Source: Symbiodinium natans
Lineage: Eukaryota; Sar; Dinophyceae; Suessiales; Symbiodiniaceae
DNA length: 64,000 nucleotides
Assembly (NCBI GenBank): GCA_905221605.1
Contig: CAJNDS010000335.1
Span: forward strand, 542,703 to 606,702
Reading direction: 5' to 3'
Shown here: positions 9,944-20,495 of the stretch, piece by piece
How the letters are laid out: every line of letters begins with the position of its first letter
Position numbering within the stretch: the stretch's first letter is position 1
Made by a program: the position numbers and the translations under genes
Notes under the pieces: generated by a model
What the model was told of the DNA's origin: nothing
Seen by the model: only the letters and a program-made list of their open reading frames with translations
The model's database searches: none

Positions 9944-12900
9944 TGGTGCAGTACAATCCATGAGTAAAAGGGAGAACAAGCCAATGGAAGCTTACATGGA
10001 TCCTGACCAGTACAAAAAGGCTCACATGACTCCACAGACTGTGTCACCTGGACACAGCAAGCTGTGCAAGTTCTTCAATCGGGGAAGGTGTCGCAATGGT
10101 GATGGGTGTCCCTATGAGCATCGTCGTTATGGTGAAGGTTGGCCAGAAGGAGGATCAACTGAGCCAAAGAACAGCCAAGAAGCTGGAGATGAGGATGGGA
10201 ACATCGGTGACCCTCCCACAGAGGAAGGCGCAGTGGATGAGGCACAGCAGGAGCGGGAGGATTTAGCCTTCCGGGCCAAGTACAACTTTGGTAAAGGTGC
10301 ATCAAAGGGTGAACCTACGTCGGGTGAGCCAAAAGGTCGGCTGTGTCTGTATTACAATCAAGGTGGTTGTAAATATGGGACTACATGCAGGTATCTTCAC
10401 AACGATGACATAGCATTGGAAGGGACTTGGGAGCCCGGCAAATCTTGGGACAATGCTTCCAGGAAGGCACTAAGGGACGCGGGGTTCCACCATTGCTGTT
10501 TCGATTATTACATCAGAGGACGTTGCCGGAAAGGGTCAAATTTCTGCAAGTACTCCCACGACGAGATGTCAGATGAGCGGCTGACGAACCTGAAACACTT
10601 GGTACATGTGGCCAATCAGGTCCGGTTTGAAAAAGAGAGAGGATGGGAGATTTCGGACAGGAGCACTTTTCAGCCACCTGCGAGTGGGGGAGCTGAATCT
10701 TCATCATCCTCGGCACCAAAAGCGCTGCAAATGACCAATGTGTCACAAAAAGAAGGTGAAAAGGGTATCCTGGATGAAGCAGAAGACGATGAACAAAGGA
10801 ATTCGGTGGCGCAGTCCACTGGTACTCGGCTTCAAAATCCAGAGGAGCCAATTGAAAATTGGATGGCTCGCAACGAACACCTTTGGGTGTATACCCCTCA
10901 TGTAAGTGAGGTGATGATTACACTTGGTGTGACCAACGTGTCGGACTTGCAAGAGTTCATCTTTGTGGAAGATTTGGTTGACAAAGGGATCAACAAAGTG
11001 ACAGCATGCAAAATTCTGCAATTGGTTGGTGGTGTCCGATATCGTCCGGGAGGACCGGAAAAAGCAGTTCCTTCCGATGCATCTGTACGGGTACAACAAT
11101 CTTCTGGGAGCAAGGGAACTGGAAGAGAGGCGGTGCGAACCCTCACTCAGGTGCGTGAAGCTGAAGGCTCCGGTGCAAAAATAATGCCGAGAGGCTCCTA
11201 TCGGGAGCTTTTTGATAAGGTCAGGTGCCGTGATGCTTGGACGCTTGCGCAGAGGTCTCCGCTGTGCGTACAGAAGCTGCAGTTGGTGGGAGTTGGAATG
11301 CCGCCGGTGAACCCGCCAACAAAAAAGTATCGGTCAAGATCAAACCCTGTAAGAAGGGGAAGGCCCTTGCTGGATAAAAAACAGGTGCGACAGGTGCCAC
11401 GCTCTCGTTCACAACGACGAGTGCAACCGGCGGAAGTGGTGGAAAAGCCAAAGCCACTGGAACTGAAGCCTCGTGGTGGGTTGTCGTATCGGTTCAGCAG
11501 AGCGTGGGCAGATGTGGTGGATGATGATGATCAGGCGGAGGCTTTGGTCTCTTATGCCGTTTCCTCAAGCGATTCAAGCGAGGAGGAGACCAATGCCGCG
11601 CAACGCATGAGGGAAATCTTTTTGCAAGAAAGGGATTCACAGAGAACTGCGATTCGTGGCAATGTTCCGCGGGGTGGTTCTTCAGGCCCCAATGACGGGC
11701 AGACAAAATCGGTTCACCTTGGCGAAGGGCGCGACAAAGCGTCGCGGGGGGAGACCCGCCAAGAAGTGACTTCACAAGTTTTTTCGCTACCACAACCTTC
11801 TCGTCGAACTGAACAGTCTCAAAAAAGAGCAAGGGATGGCTCAGTTATAGTTGGTTCGCTGGCGGTGGGCTCCACGGATGAGGTTTTACCTGGGCAAGGT
11901 GTTGCTGGACAGGTGAATGTATCTGAAAGCGCTCAAGTTCTTCCTGGGCAAGAAGTGGCTGGACAGGAGACGGCGCTGGAAGGAGCAGTGCAAATTTCTG
12001 GCGAGGAGACTGACCAAAAAGAAGGAGAAGGTGGGAGCAATGAACTCCGTGGTGATGGTGCGAAGATATTGGATGTTTGTCCGGTGAAGAAGGACCCTCA
12101 GCAATTGCTGGTTAAAGGTCTTCTGACTCGGATTTATTGGAAGGTTGCTGTTGGCAAGTTGCCTGTGGGGCAAAGAGACTGCCAGAAGGGGTCCAATAAG
12201 ATGGATCGAAATTTGGTTATTAGCATGTCATCCGAGGGTGCAAGCGAACAGGATGAGAACCTGGCACTGGAGGACGATGCTGATCAGTCAATGGGTGATG
12301 GTGCGATGGTGGTTATGGTGTATGATCCAGGAACGCTGATTCAGTCGCCAACAACTGATTGGGTTATGCGTCGCGGTCTGACCGATCGTACCATCTGGCC
12401 AGCAATAGCGGCTACGGCACAGAGGATATGTGCTGAAATGGTTCAAGTGGATGAAATGAATGCCCAGCTAGGGACTGGAGCACTCCTTTTTCAAAGGAGA
12501 GATCAAGGATATTATGGTGATTTGCATCATTCGTTCCATGACAATCCGTGCTTGCCGGCGGTGGGAAATTACCCTCTTTCGGTGATGGGTGCATTGCTAT
12601 CTCCTGGTCTGGAAGGGGAATTCAAACATACTGATAAGTTTGGAACTGCTATGGAGGCAATTGCCTATGATTGGAGTCGCAGTCCAGGCATGGAAGTTCA
12701 CATTGAACTTATGGCGAGGGTAGCCAAATTGGTTCATCCTTTCCTTACCCTAGGAGCTCAAGGGTCAGTGATGTTCTTGGAGTTTCTCTGGCAGCGCGGG
12801 AGGGCCCAGTTGATGGAGTTCCTTCAGGCGGCGACTTGCGCTGATCAATTGGAGGTTCTCTGGAGAAGGATGGACGACGATGCTGATGAAGAAGTGGATC

Positions 12901-13562
12901 CTTCGACAGCGGTGCTGGAAGTTCTTGGACCGGAGGTTGCGGTACTCGATCAAGGGAACAATGAATCCCTTATCCCCATTGAAGATGCTGGAGGTGAGAC
13001 AATTGGTGACACTGGAAGGGATGGCAAAGCGCCAGAAGTTTCTCCGGAAGAGGAGACATCCAGTGGGTCATCAAGACTGGCGGACACAAAAATTTTCTTG
13101 TGGTCAGTGTACTCCCGCGTTGCTTCCAATTTCTCTACGCAGGACCGCACTACTGGTAAGATCTTTGACAGCACAAAAGGGTATCCTGGTGAAGGACCAA
13201 ACAATGGTGACAATCCTTCCTCTAAGAGGAACTTACCCTGGATCTCGGAAGACTACCTCGACGAAGTGGTGTCAAAAAAGATGGAAAGGTCTTCAGATAT
13301 GGATGGGTTGGATGGGTTTGTTCCGGGAAGTGAGGGACCGTTGGAAAAGGTAGAGGTGGAGAATGTTACTGCCTCTAAAATTCTTATGGCTCTTTGGAAG
13401 AAGGGATCTAGAGCTGGGTATAGGAGGTTGTGTCGTTTGAACGCATCTGGATGCAAGGTTGGAGCAATGAAACGTCCAATCAAAAAGGTGCAGAAGATCG
13501 GCGCTAGAAAGGCCTTCCTGAAGGCCAGGTTTTCCAGCTGTACTCCAAGCATCAAATACTGA
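9891..13562 (+). CDS. Large protein with three CCCH zinc fingers
   Basis: 1223 codons counted from ATG 9891, although that ATG lies inside the overlap and probably is not the true start. Finger 1 is C59-x7-C67-x5-C73-x3-H77, finger 2 is C152-x7-C160-x5-C166-x3-H170 and finger 3 is C203-x8-C212-x6-C219-x3-H223. Near residue 345 the segment LGVTNVSDLQEF...DLVDKGINKVTACKIL resembles a SAM-type helical domain (inference). A long Arg/Ser/Glu-rich, probably disordered region follows, then a better ordered helical part from about codon 800 (for example KLVHPFLTLGAQGSVMFLEF) that I do not recognise. CCCH fingers of this spacing bind RNA in known families. The end is TGA at 13560-13562, directly followed by TAG in another frame; the next gene's frame is plus-one. 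No reverse transcriptase, integrase or protease is visible, so a gag-like origin is only a possibility. Confidence 0.75.
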   Translation: MNFGALWLDTKRFLQELDGAVQSMSKRENKPMEAYMDPDQYKKAHMTPQTVSPGHSKLCKFFNRGRCRNGDGCPYEHRRYGEGWPEGGSTEPKNSQEAGDEDGNIGDPPTEEGAVDEAQQEREDLAFRAKYNFGKGASKGEPTSGEPKGRLCLYYNQGGCKYGTTCRYLHNDDIALEGTWEPGKSWDNASRKALRDAGFHHCCFDYYIRGRCRKGSNFCKYSHDEMSDERLTNLKHLVHVANQVRFEKERGWEISDRSTFQPPASGGAESSSSSAPKALQMTNVSQKEGEKGILDEAEDDEQRNSVAQSTGTRLQNPEEPIENWMARNEHLWVYTPHVSEVMITLGVTNVSDLQEFIFVEDLVDKGINKVTACKILQLVGGVRYRPGGPEKAVPSDASVRVQQSSGSKGTGREAVRTLTQVREAEGSGAKIMPRGSYRELFDKVRCRDAWTLAQRSPLCVQKLQLVGVGMPPVNPPTKKYRSRSNPVRRGRPLLDKKQVRQVPRSRSQRRVQPAEVVEKPKPLELKPRGGLSYRFSRAWADVVDDDDQAEALVSYAVSSSDSSEEETNAAQRMREIFLQERDSQRTAIRGNVPRGGSSGPNDGQTKSVHLGEGRDKASRGETRQEVTSQVFSLPQPSRRTEQSQKRARDGSVIVGSLAVGSTDEVLPGQGVAGQVNVSESAQVLPGQEVAGQETALEGAVQISGEETDQKEGEGGSNELRGDGAKILDVCPVKKDPQQLLVKGLLTRIYWKVAVGKLPVGQRDCQKGSNKMDRNLVISMSSEGASEQDENLALEDDADQSMGDGAMVVMVYDPGTLIQSPTTDWVMRRGLTDRTIWPAIAATAQRICAEMVQVDEMNAQLGTGALLFQRRDQGYYGDLHHSFHDNPCLPAVGNYPLSVMGALLSPGLEGEFKHTDKFGTAMEAIAYDWSRSPGMEVHIELMARVAKLVHPFLTLGAQGSVMFLEFLWQRGRAQLMEFLQAATCADQLEVLWRRMDDDADEEVDPSTAVLEVLGPEVAVLDQGNNESLIPIEDAGGETIGDTGRDGKAPEVSPEEETSSGSSRLADTKIFLWSVYSRVASNFSTQDRTTGKIFDSTKGYPGEGPNNGDNPSSKRNLPWISEDYLDEVVSKKMERSSDMDGLDGFVPGSEGPLEKVEVENVTASKILMALWKKGSRAGYRRLCRLNASGCKVGAMKRPIKKVQKIGARKAFLKARFSSCTPSIKY

Positions 13563-13629
13563 TAGCACCTTGGGTGAAGGGAGCAGTTCTCAGGTACATG
13601 GCAATGTTCATGTAGAGCAGAATCGCCCT

Positions 13630-14892
13630 ATGGACCGGTACGAGGCAGAGCGCTTGGAGAAGAGGAAGAAAGGCTTCTGCTATTGGTTCAGCAAGGGAAA
13701 AGATCGCTGCAAATTTGGTGAAAACTGCAAATTCATCCATTCAGAAGATGATGTGGTGCTGCATTCGTATTGGTGCAAATACTATGTGGCAGGGAGAGAT
13801 TGTTTCGCTGGAAAGGAGTGTGCGTTCTCGCATGATGCAACTGGTGTGAGGTGCATCCAGTTTGCTCAGTCTGGGAAGTGTCGTTATGGTGACAAGTGTG
13901 TCTTCGAGCATGGTGTTCCGCTGGATGAACAGAGGCCAAGGTCTCCAAGGACGCCCCCAAGGGATGGTCCAAGGAGAAGTTCTGGTGCAAAAGGTGGAGA
14001 AAAGGAGATCTCTCCTGAACAGTTCGATGATGGTGAGGAGGATTTTATGGTTTATGACGATGATACCAAAATGACGGAACTGTTGATGGAGGCGATTTCA
14101 TTTCTGTCCAATGGCAAGCCAGATTTGGCTCGAGCAGAGGCGGACCCATTGTTCAAACTCCTGAAGTTCAATGGAGATACTGACCAGATGGATAGAGAAT
14201 GGGTTTCGTGGACCACTGGTATGCTGTCCGTGCTGGACCTTCACGAAGTAGTGAAGTCGTATGATGTTTCGCTCGCGGAGGTGGAAGAATGGGTCAATGA
14301 CCTGAGGATATGGTTCGAGCGTGCCAACGTGGGAGAAGAGAAAGATCCCAAAAGGGGAAAAAAGAGGTCCCTAGAAAGGGAGTCCAGCAAGGATATTCCT
14401 GCCGAAAAGGAGGTGGTTGAGACTTCGGAGACGGAGGTTGCCGTTGAGGAGGAGATGAAAAAGGTCAAAAAGAAGAGGAAAGCTGCAGCTATCGAAGATC
14501 CTTACACTCTTCTGGTTCCAAAGCCGAAGAAGATGCCGGCGAACAATGCGGTGGTTTCTGCAGGGGAAAAAGCCTCGAAAATGCGCACAAAGTCAAATGT
14601 CGGTGGAAAGACGAAGAAGAAGGAGAAAAGTCAGAGTCCCAAAAAGGAAGAGGTGGTAATGGTGCAAGGTCCTGAGGAAAAGGATCGTCCATCTGATGTG
14701 GATGCACCCGCGTCTACCACTGTGAATGCAGAGCTGGGTCAATCTTGCCAAGCGATTGAGGACGCAAAGAGAGAAGGATTGGTATCCTCAATTCAAAGGT
14801 GCGTGCAGGATCCTGTTCTTACAGTTTCGGACCTGGAGTATATTCTGCTGCAACTTCACCTCAGAGATGCCAACAATCGGAAAGAGAAGTGA
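13630..14892 (+). CDS. CCCH zinc-finger protein with basic tail
   Basis: 420 residues from ATG 13630, the first ATG in the frame. The frame is already open at 13561. Fingers are C17-x9-C27-x5-C33-x3-H37, C49-x8-C58-x5-C64-x3-H68 and C75-x8-C84-x5-C90-x3-H94. A helical region follows (about 150-240, ELLMEAISFLSNGKPDLARA...), then a Lys/Glu-rich charged tail with nuclear-localisation-like clusters (KKVKKKRK, GGKTKKKEK), and a final helix with SDLEYILLQLHLRD. It sits 67 bases after the previous stop on the same strand. It could be a separate cistron, as dinoflagellates trans-splice spliced leaders onto multi-gene transcripts, or the continuation of the previous protein by a plus-one shift at TAC TGA T. 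RNA binding is expected from the fingers; the target is unknown. Confidence 0.75.
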   Translation: MDRYEAERLEKRKKGFCYWFSKGKDRCKFGENCKFIHSEDDVVLHSYWCKYYVAGRDCFAGKECAFSHDATGVRCIQFAQSGKCRYGDKCVFEHGVPLDEQRPRSPRTPPRDGPRRSSGAKGGEKEISPEQFDDGEEDFMVYDDDTKMTELLMEAISFLSNGKPDLARAEADPLFKLLKFNGDTDQMDREWVSWTTGMLSVLDLHEVVKSYDVSLAEVEEWVNDLRIWFERANVGEEKDPKRGKKRSLERESSKDIPAEKEVVETSETEVAVEEEMKKVKKKRKAAAIEDPYTLLVPKPKKMPANNAVVSAGEKASKMRTKSNVGGKTKKKEKSQSPKKEEVVMVQGPEEKDRPSDVDAPASTTVNAELGQSCQAIEDAKREGLVSSIQRCVQDPVLTVSDLEYILLQLHLRDANNRKEK

Positions 14893-15540
14893 TTGGATGG
14901 TATGGATGAAGGGATGGTTTTTCTCTTTCTGGAGACAGGTGCGCTGGAACAGCCAATGTGCTGACAATGTGGTGGTTACTATTAAGGGTATGGAAATCCC
15001 TGATAGTAGAAGTCAGTAGTTTTTCGCGTAGCGAAGACCACGGTTTGTGGTGAAGAAGGCCGAAGAGTCTTCAATGATAAGAGGATCATGGTGGAAAAAG
15101 ATTCTCTGTGGTTAGTGGGTTAGCCAATGAGCTATAATTTCGTCCTGGATGACGTAAAACCATATTGTGCATTTCAAGCAGCTGGCTGCTGCCTTAATGG
15201 CAGTTTTTGGCCAAAAGATCTGCACCTCCAATGTGTCCTAGGAAATCCTAGGACAGGGGGAGTGCGGAGCTGCAACTGGTATTGTAGAAAGGAGTTAGTG
15301 TTGGGTGTTGGAAGGGTCAACGTACCCGGAAACCCTTTATGGCTCAAGATGGCCAAGAGCCGTCAGCTTTTGTTGAAAAAGTACGTACGCCTGGGGTTGG
15401 GTTTAACGGGTTGGAGTAGTCGTCCCTTCTCCCTTATCCTGTCCCCTTAGGGGTGGGTGTTCTTGTTTCTGGTTCGATCTGGGAAATCCATATAGGCGAC
15501 TGTTGAGGGTTGGTTTCTTTCCCTGTTCCCTTTCGGTTGC
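14893..15540. other. 3' flank of the zinc-finger genes
   Basis: Non-coding in appearance. It holds the hairpin cluster at 15023-15089 and a low-support 107-codon open frame at 15127-15450 with no recognisable domain. The first telomere-like heptamers start just after it. Confidence 0.45.
15023..15089. other. Cluster of four short perfect stem-loops
   Basis: Four consecutive 5-bp perfect stems: TTCGC/GCGAA (15023-15035), ACCAC/GTGGT (15037-15051), GAAGA/TCTTC (15062-15072, loop of one, so the inner pair would open) and ATGAT/ATCAT (15074-15089). They lie 130 bases after the last zinc-finger stop, where a structured 3' UTR or the end of a retroposed unit would be. Confidence 0.5.
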
Positions 15541-16166
15541 CCCCCGTACCCCAAACCCTAAACCCTAAACTAACCTGGGACTTGCCATTTTAGGGTTTGG
15601 GCTAACACTCTGCAGGGACGGCCCTTCGATGTCCGCAGTGTGCAAGGAGGAGTTCCTTGTGTGACATAGAAAAGGGGTCCAGGGTTTAGGCTTTAGGGTT
15701 TAGGGTTTAGGGTTTCGGGTAGGCATAACAATGACAGCGAAGGCGTTCTTAGCCCCCCTGGGGATGAAGGCCTCCCCCAATACCCCCTCACAGAAGGGCC
15801 TCAAGTGTACCTTACAGGGGTATTTACGGTTTAGGGTTTTTAAGGTTTAGGGTCTAGGGTTTCACAGCACCTTCACCCCTTAACTCGCAGAAAATGGGGC
15901 CCATACAGCTCTGAATTCAGGCGCGTTTGGGCCTCATTTCGGGTGGTTCTTCGCGTTTGGGCTCATATGGGAGCACAAGGTGATGGGTGCTGGGGGTTAG
16001 GGTTTTAGGGTTCAGGGTCAGGGGTCAAAAGTGGGAGCAACTAAGGTTAGGGCAAGGGTTCAGGATTTGGGATTCAAGTAGGGTTTTTCTGGAAAATCCA
16101 AAACCCTGCACCCTAAACCCTGCAGGGTCTAGCGTTTCAGAGATTAGGGTTCCTAAACCCTTCACG

Positions 16167-16286
16167 TTTAGGGTTTAGGGTTTAGGGTTTAGGGTTTAGG
16201 GTTTAGGGTTTAGGGTTTAGGGTTTAGGGTTTAGGGTTTAGGGTTTAGGGTTTAGAGTATAGGGTTTAGGGCTTGGGTGTAGGGTT
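16167..16286 (+). repeat. (TTTAGGG)n block
   Basis: Twelve near-perfect heptamers, then degenerate units ending in GGGTGTAGGG. It abuts the candidate exon at 16291-16359. Confidence 0.95.
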
Positions 16287-16290
16287 CTGC

Positions 16291-16359
16291 CCAGCTGCAA
16301 GATCTCCACCGCTCGTGCGGCCTCTTCCGGCGTGGCGATGAGGTCGGTGAAGCACACCC
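16291..16359 (-). CDS. Candidate exon, FTDLIATPEEAARAVEIL
   Basis: Minus-strand frame GVCFTDLIATPEEAARAVEI, a typical amphipathic helix sequence. Acceptor CTCTCCCTGGCGAG|G; a GC donor reads CTGG|GCAGAA. The plus strand is open as well but gives a less protein-like peptide. Flanking telomere blocks are both TTTAGGG on the plus strand, unlike the usual pattern here. Confidence 0.4.
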
Positions 16360-17307
16360 CTCGCCAGGGAGAGCGGTTAGGGTGGTGTCAGGGGATAGGG
16401 TTTAGGGTTTAGGGTTTAGGGTTCAGGGTTCAGGGTTTAGGGTTTAGGGTTTAGGGTGGCGTCAGGGTTTAAGGTTTAGCGCGTGGCGGCTTCTAACCTT
16501 AAGCCCGAATCCTAAACCCTAAACCCTAAGCCCGAAACCCTAAACCCTAAGCCCCCTGGACCCTACACCCTCTCTGCACCCGAAGTGCCCAAAGAAGTTT
16601 CGTCTCTTGCCCGCCCTCTTGAAAAGAACCCTAAACCCTAAACCCTAAACCCTAAACCCTAAATCTCCTGGCAAGCTCTTTGGGCATCTAGGGTTCAGCG
16701 GGTATAGCGGTACGGCTTGGGGGCTCTAAACCTCTTTAGGGATTAGGGTTTAGGGTTTAGGGTTTAGGGTTTAGGGTTTAGGGTTTAGGGTTTAGGAGCT
16801 GTACGGCTTGAACTCCCCAGATCGCGCTGGCCAAACATGCCTTAAGCAGCCCCAACAAGCCAAAATCTCAACTGAACCCTAAGCCCTAAACCCTCAACCC
16901 TAAACCCTAAGCCGCAATGCTTATTTTATGGTTCGGGGCTCTCTGACTGTGGCTTCCCCCTGAAGAAAATCCTAATCCCCAAGTGGAAGAGCGCAGCGCA
17001 GCACGGTCCTTCCAGCGAATAGCCTCAGAAGGGGGGGCGGGGGGGGCGAAGCTTGGGCGTTGAGGGCTGTGGCTTTACGGTGAATGCCCCCCTTGAACCC
17101 CTCCTCCCTGAGGAACCCGACAATTGGGGGCAACCAATAGCAAACTTGTAACGGGAACCGGCGCTATTTGGTCTGAAGGGGCTTGTTTTTTTTGGAAACC
17201 GAAGCCCGAAAACAAGGGGAATAGGGGCCTACAGTGGGTCCCAGGTTCTCTAGAGATCCAATCTGCTCTGTTATAGGCTTTTCCGGACACAAAGGGCCGG
17301 ATGCACA

Positions 17308-17465
17308 CCCCCTAAACCCTAAACCCTAAACCCTAAACCCTAAACGCTAACCCTAAACCCTAAACCCTAAACCCTAAACCCTAAACCCTAAACCCAAAAC
17401 CCTAAACCCTAAACCCTAAACCCTAAACCCTAAACCCTAAACAACCCTTAACCCTCAACCCTAAA
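17308..17465 (-). repeat. (CCCTAAA)n block
   Basis: About 20 heptamers with a few single-base variants (AACGCTAACC, AACCCAAAA), ending in degenerate CCCTCAACC units next to a candidate exon. Confidence 0.95.
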
Positions 17466-17475
17466 CTAACTTCAC

Positions 17476-17589
17476 CAGAATTTGCTTCCGCAACGCTCTG
17501 CGTACCAGTTGCTGGACAACTGCACTGCGCGGCCCCGCAGGTACTTTGATGCTCGTAAAGACGGAGCTGCTCACCGACCCAGCCGGCTG
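17476..17589 (-). CDS. Candidate exon, 38 codons
   Basis: Reads QPAGSVSSSVFTSIKVPAGP followed by RSAVVQQLVRRALRKQIL. Donor ATTCTG|GTGAAGTTAG leads straight into TTTAGGG units on the minus strand; the acceptor GGTGAAG is weak. A plus-strand frame with a good CGCAG|GTACTT donor is also open, so the strand is not fully settled. Confidence 0.4.
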
Positions 17590-17850
17590 CTTCACCAATG
17601 CCCAGCCTCCCTAAACCCTAAACCCTAAACCCTAAACCCTAAACCCTAAGCCCTAAACCCTAAACCGGCAACCCTAGCGCCTCCACGCCGAAGCTTCCTG
17701 GAGCCATTTCCGAACTGGGACTGCATCATACGCCGGCCCACATGCGGTGCTTCGCGTCTCGTCCTCTATCTGCTACGCTGGATCGACAGGGGTAGCTGCT
17801 GTCCACTAAAATTGAACCCAATCTGTAGCTGCTCGAAAACCTAAACCCTT

Positions 17851-17918
17851 GGTAGCCCAGTGACCATACAAGGGAACCCGGAGCCTTGTAAAAGGGTAAA
17901 GGTTACCACTGGGCTACC
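17851..17918. mobile_element. Palindromic element, GGTAGCCCAGT family
   Basis: GGTAGCCCAGTGACC at the left pairs with GGTTACCACTGGGCTACC at the right. The interior AAGGGAACCCGGAGCC...AAAGGGTAAAG is shared in outline with the copies at 48794, 49461 and 51624. This is the shortest copy (68 bp). Confidence 0.6.
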
Positions 17919-18338
17919 GAGATTTAGAGTGTGCCTTGAATACGCGAACTCTGATTGGCTGCATACCTCCCATGCTTCTGGGTTCTTCTAACTCTTCGTG
18001 ACGGATCCAAGTCGCCATGCGTAGGTTTTGGTTTGGGGCTTAGGGTTGAGGGTGAAACCACCAAACCCCTCAACAACCTCAACAACCTCAACCCCCTCAA
18101 CCCCCCTCAACCCCCCTCAACCCCCTCAATCCCCTCAACCCCCATCAACCCCCCTAAAACCCCCTAAACTCCCTAAATTCCCTTAAACCCTAAACCCTGA
18201 ACCCTAAATCCCCCCAAACCCCCTTAACCCGCCTAGTCCCCCTCCACCCTTTGGAGTGGAGGGCTTCGGAGTGGAGAGATGTTGGGATCTATATAAGCCA
18301 CAAAAGCCCCTAAACTAGACCCCTTGACAAGTCTTGGA

Positions 18339-18440
18339 GTTTAGGGTTTAGGGTTTAGGGTTTAGGGTTTGGGGTTTAGGGTTTAGGGTTTAGGGTTTAG
18401 GGTTTAGGGTTTAGGGCTTAGGGCTTAGGGCTTAGGGCTC
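18339..18440 (+). repeat. (TTTAGGG)n block drifting to GCTTAGG
   Basis: Twelve or so heptamers; the last four are GGGCTTA variants, showing local spread of one variant. Confidence 0.95.
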
Positions 18441-18662
18441 CTAAACCCCTCGTCCAAGCAGCCGGGTCGGCTGCGGAGGAGCATGGCTGCCAGAGCAGGT
18501 GAGTGGGACACGAAGCGCCTTGAGTTTCGGGCTTTGGGGTTTTGGGGAGTAGGGTTTGGGGTTTAGGGTTTGGGGTTTAGGGTTTCGGGTTTAGGGTTTA
18601 GGGATCAGGGTCCGCCGACCCTGGCGGCGTGTTGGATGAAAACCTCCCTCTTTCCCCAAAAC

Positions 18663-18930
18663 CCGGGGGGGGGGGGTGGGGGGGGTCGGTGCACAATTTT
18701 TTCGTGGAGGACCGCGCCACCCGCACAGCGTAAACAGGCGGTTCAGCACAGGGGGGTAGGGGCGCCCTCAGCAAAATCAGCGTTCCCCCCCCCCCCCCCC
18801 CCCACCCCCACCCCCCCACCCCCCCCACCCCCCCCCCACCCCAACCCCCCCCCCACCCCCCCCCCACCCCCCACCCACCCCCCCCCGACCCCCCCTACCC
18901 CCCTCCCCCCCCCCCACCCCCACCCACCCG
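18663..18930. repeat. G-run and poly-C/CA tract
   Basis: A G-run at 18663-18685 and a C-rich tract with scattered A at 18783-18930. They could form G-quadruplex or i-motif structures and are prone to assembly error. Pro-rich and Gly-rich translations are artefacts. Confidence 0.9.
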
Positions 18931-19311
18931 TCTTTTTGGCTTGTCCTGGTGCTACCCCCCCCCCAAAACCAACCATGCGAGCGGGTTTAGACCTCTCAAC
19001 TATGCTCCAGCGGGGTCGGCGGCTTGAGCCGGAGGCTCTTAAATTTAGGGCTACCCTTGTTTGCTTCATAGGTTTAGATATGAACCTAACTTAGTTGAGG
19101 GCTTGGGTTTCGGGTCTGCAAGGTTTAAGGCAATAAACGGATGGGAAAAGTGCTTGAAAGTTCCCAAAACCCTAAACACTAAACTTTTCTCCTCGAACCC
19201 TCTGCTCCAAATCTGTATCAACCACAAGTCAAACACAACCCTAGGGGTTTGGGGTCTCGGTCTCGGGTTAACTGGGACCCTAAACCCCCAAAAAGCCCGG
19301 GGAACCTTGGG

Positions 19312-19408
19312 GTTAGGGTTTAGGGTTTAGGGTTTAGGGTTTAGGGTTTAGGGTTTAGGGTTTAGGGTTTAGGGTTTAGGGTTTAGGGTTTAGGGTTTAG
19401 GGTTTAGC
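19312..19408 (+). repeat. (TTTAGGG)n block
   Basis: Thirteen perfect heptamers, one of the cleanest runs in the window. Confidence 0.97.
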
Positions 19409-20495
19409 AAAACCATCAAAACACACACACGCACACATCCACAAAAAAAAAATAAACGACACACACAAAAACACTGGACGTGGAGCACAAGAACAAAAGC
19501 ACCGGACAAATAATGACACAACTTTGAAAACACATGTTGCAGTTGATCGGTAAGGGCTCTTTACGGGCATGTCTGTGTGCAGTTGTTTTGTTGAGTAGAG
19601 GTCGTCAAATGAATTCTGGCTTGTTTTTTTAAGCTGAGTGTGTTGTTGTTCTGGGATTTTACTTCTGACCTGATGGACTGTTCTCAGAAACCATTTCGTG
19701 TGGGTAGATACTGGCATTGAGGTTTAGGGATGGAGGCGTGAAGGGTTTGTTCTTACGTCCAGAAACCCTAAACCCTAAACCCTAAACCCTAAACCCTAAA
19801 CCCTAAACCCTAAGCCCTAAGCCCTAAGCTAAACCCTAAACCCCCTAAGCCCTAAACTCTGAACCCGTAGACCGACGCTTCGAACTGCCCGCCCAAACTC
19901 CTTGCCTCCGTTTGGGGTGCTTAGAACCCCAACTATAGCTGTACTTTCGAAGCCACTGGTAAGACCCTTAAGTGCCCTAATGTGGTTATAGTTGTGTTAC
20001 GAGTACCCCCCCAAGTAACGGTCCATGTACCTAAATCGGGAATACCTGGGCCTTCAAGTGCCTCCTACATACGGAAGGGTCAAACTATACAATCATGAGG
20101 TGCATGGACGCGTAGGGAAAAGCGCCAAGATGACACTAAAACCCCTGTGACCCCTGAACCCTAAAGCCTAAACCCTAAAGCCTAAGCCCAAAGCCCTAAA
20201 CTCTGAACCCTAAACCCCACTCTCTCACCCTAAACCTTAAACCCTAAGCCCGAAAACATCTGAAGCCCCACACCCCGCTAAAAATAACTCCCAAGCCTGG
20301 GAAAACTGGCAAGAAAACATCAGAGCCTTGTAGGCACGCAACCTCTTCCCCCTTCTGTGCTCCCCAACGTTTAGGGTTTAAAGTTTAGGGTTTAGGGTTT
20401 GTCCCCCCTTCTGTGCTCCCCAACGTTTAGGGTTTAGGGTTTAGGGTTTCGGGTCGACTCTTTCGGGTTTCGGGTTTAGGGAACACTAGATGCAC

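Larger units (their letters stand above)
17919..20495. other. Telomere blocks and C-rich DNA without a gene
   Basis: Contains CCTCAAC repeats (18056-18160), heptamer blocks at 18339-18440, 18549-18605, 19312-19408 and 19763-19870, a long C tract, and a stretch at 19409-19740 with CACACA and plain AT-rich sequence. No splice-bounded frame convinces me. Confidence 0.5.

Noticed and set aside
15330-15352. Possible relic of the dinoflagellate spliced leader (TTTATGGCTCAAG before ATG)
   Set aside because: Only the last eight bases match without a break, about 14 of 21 overall; such an 8-mer also occurs elsewhere by chance.
16912-17000. Coding piece PEENPNPQVEERSAARSF on the plus strand
   Set aside because: Two plus-strand frames are equally open and no donor or acceptor pair frames them.
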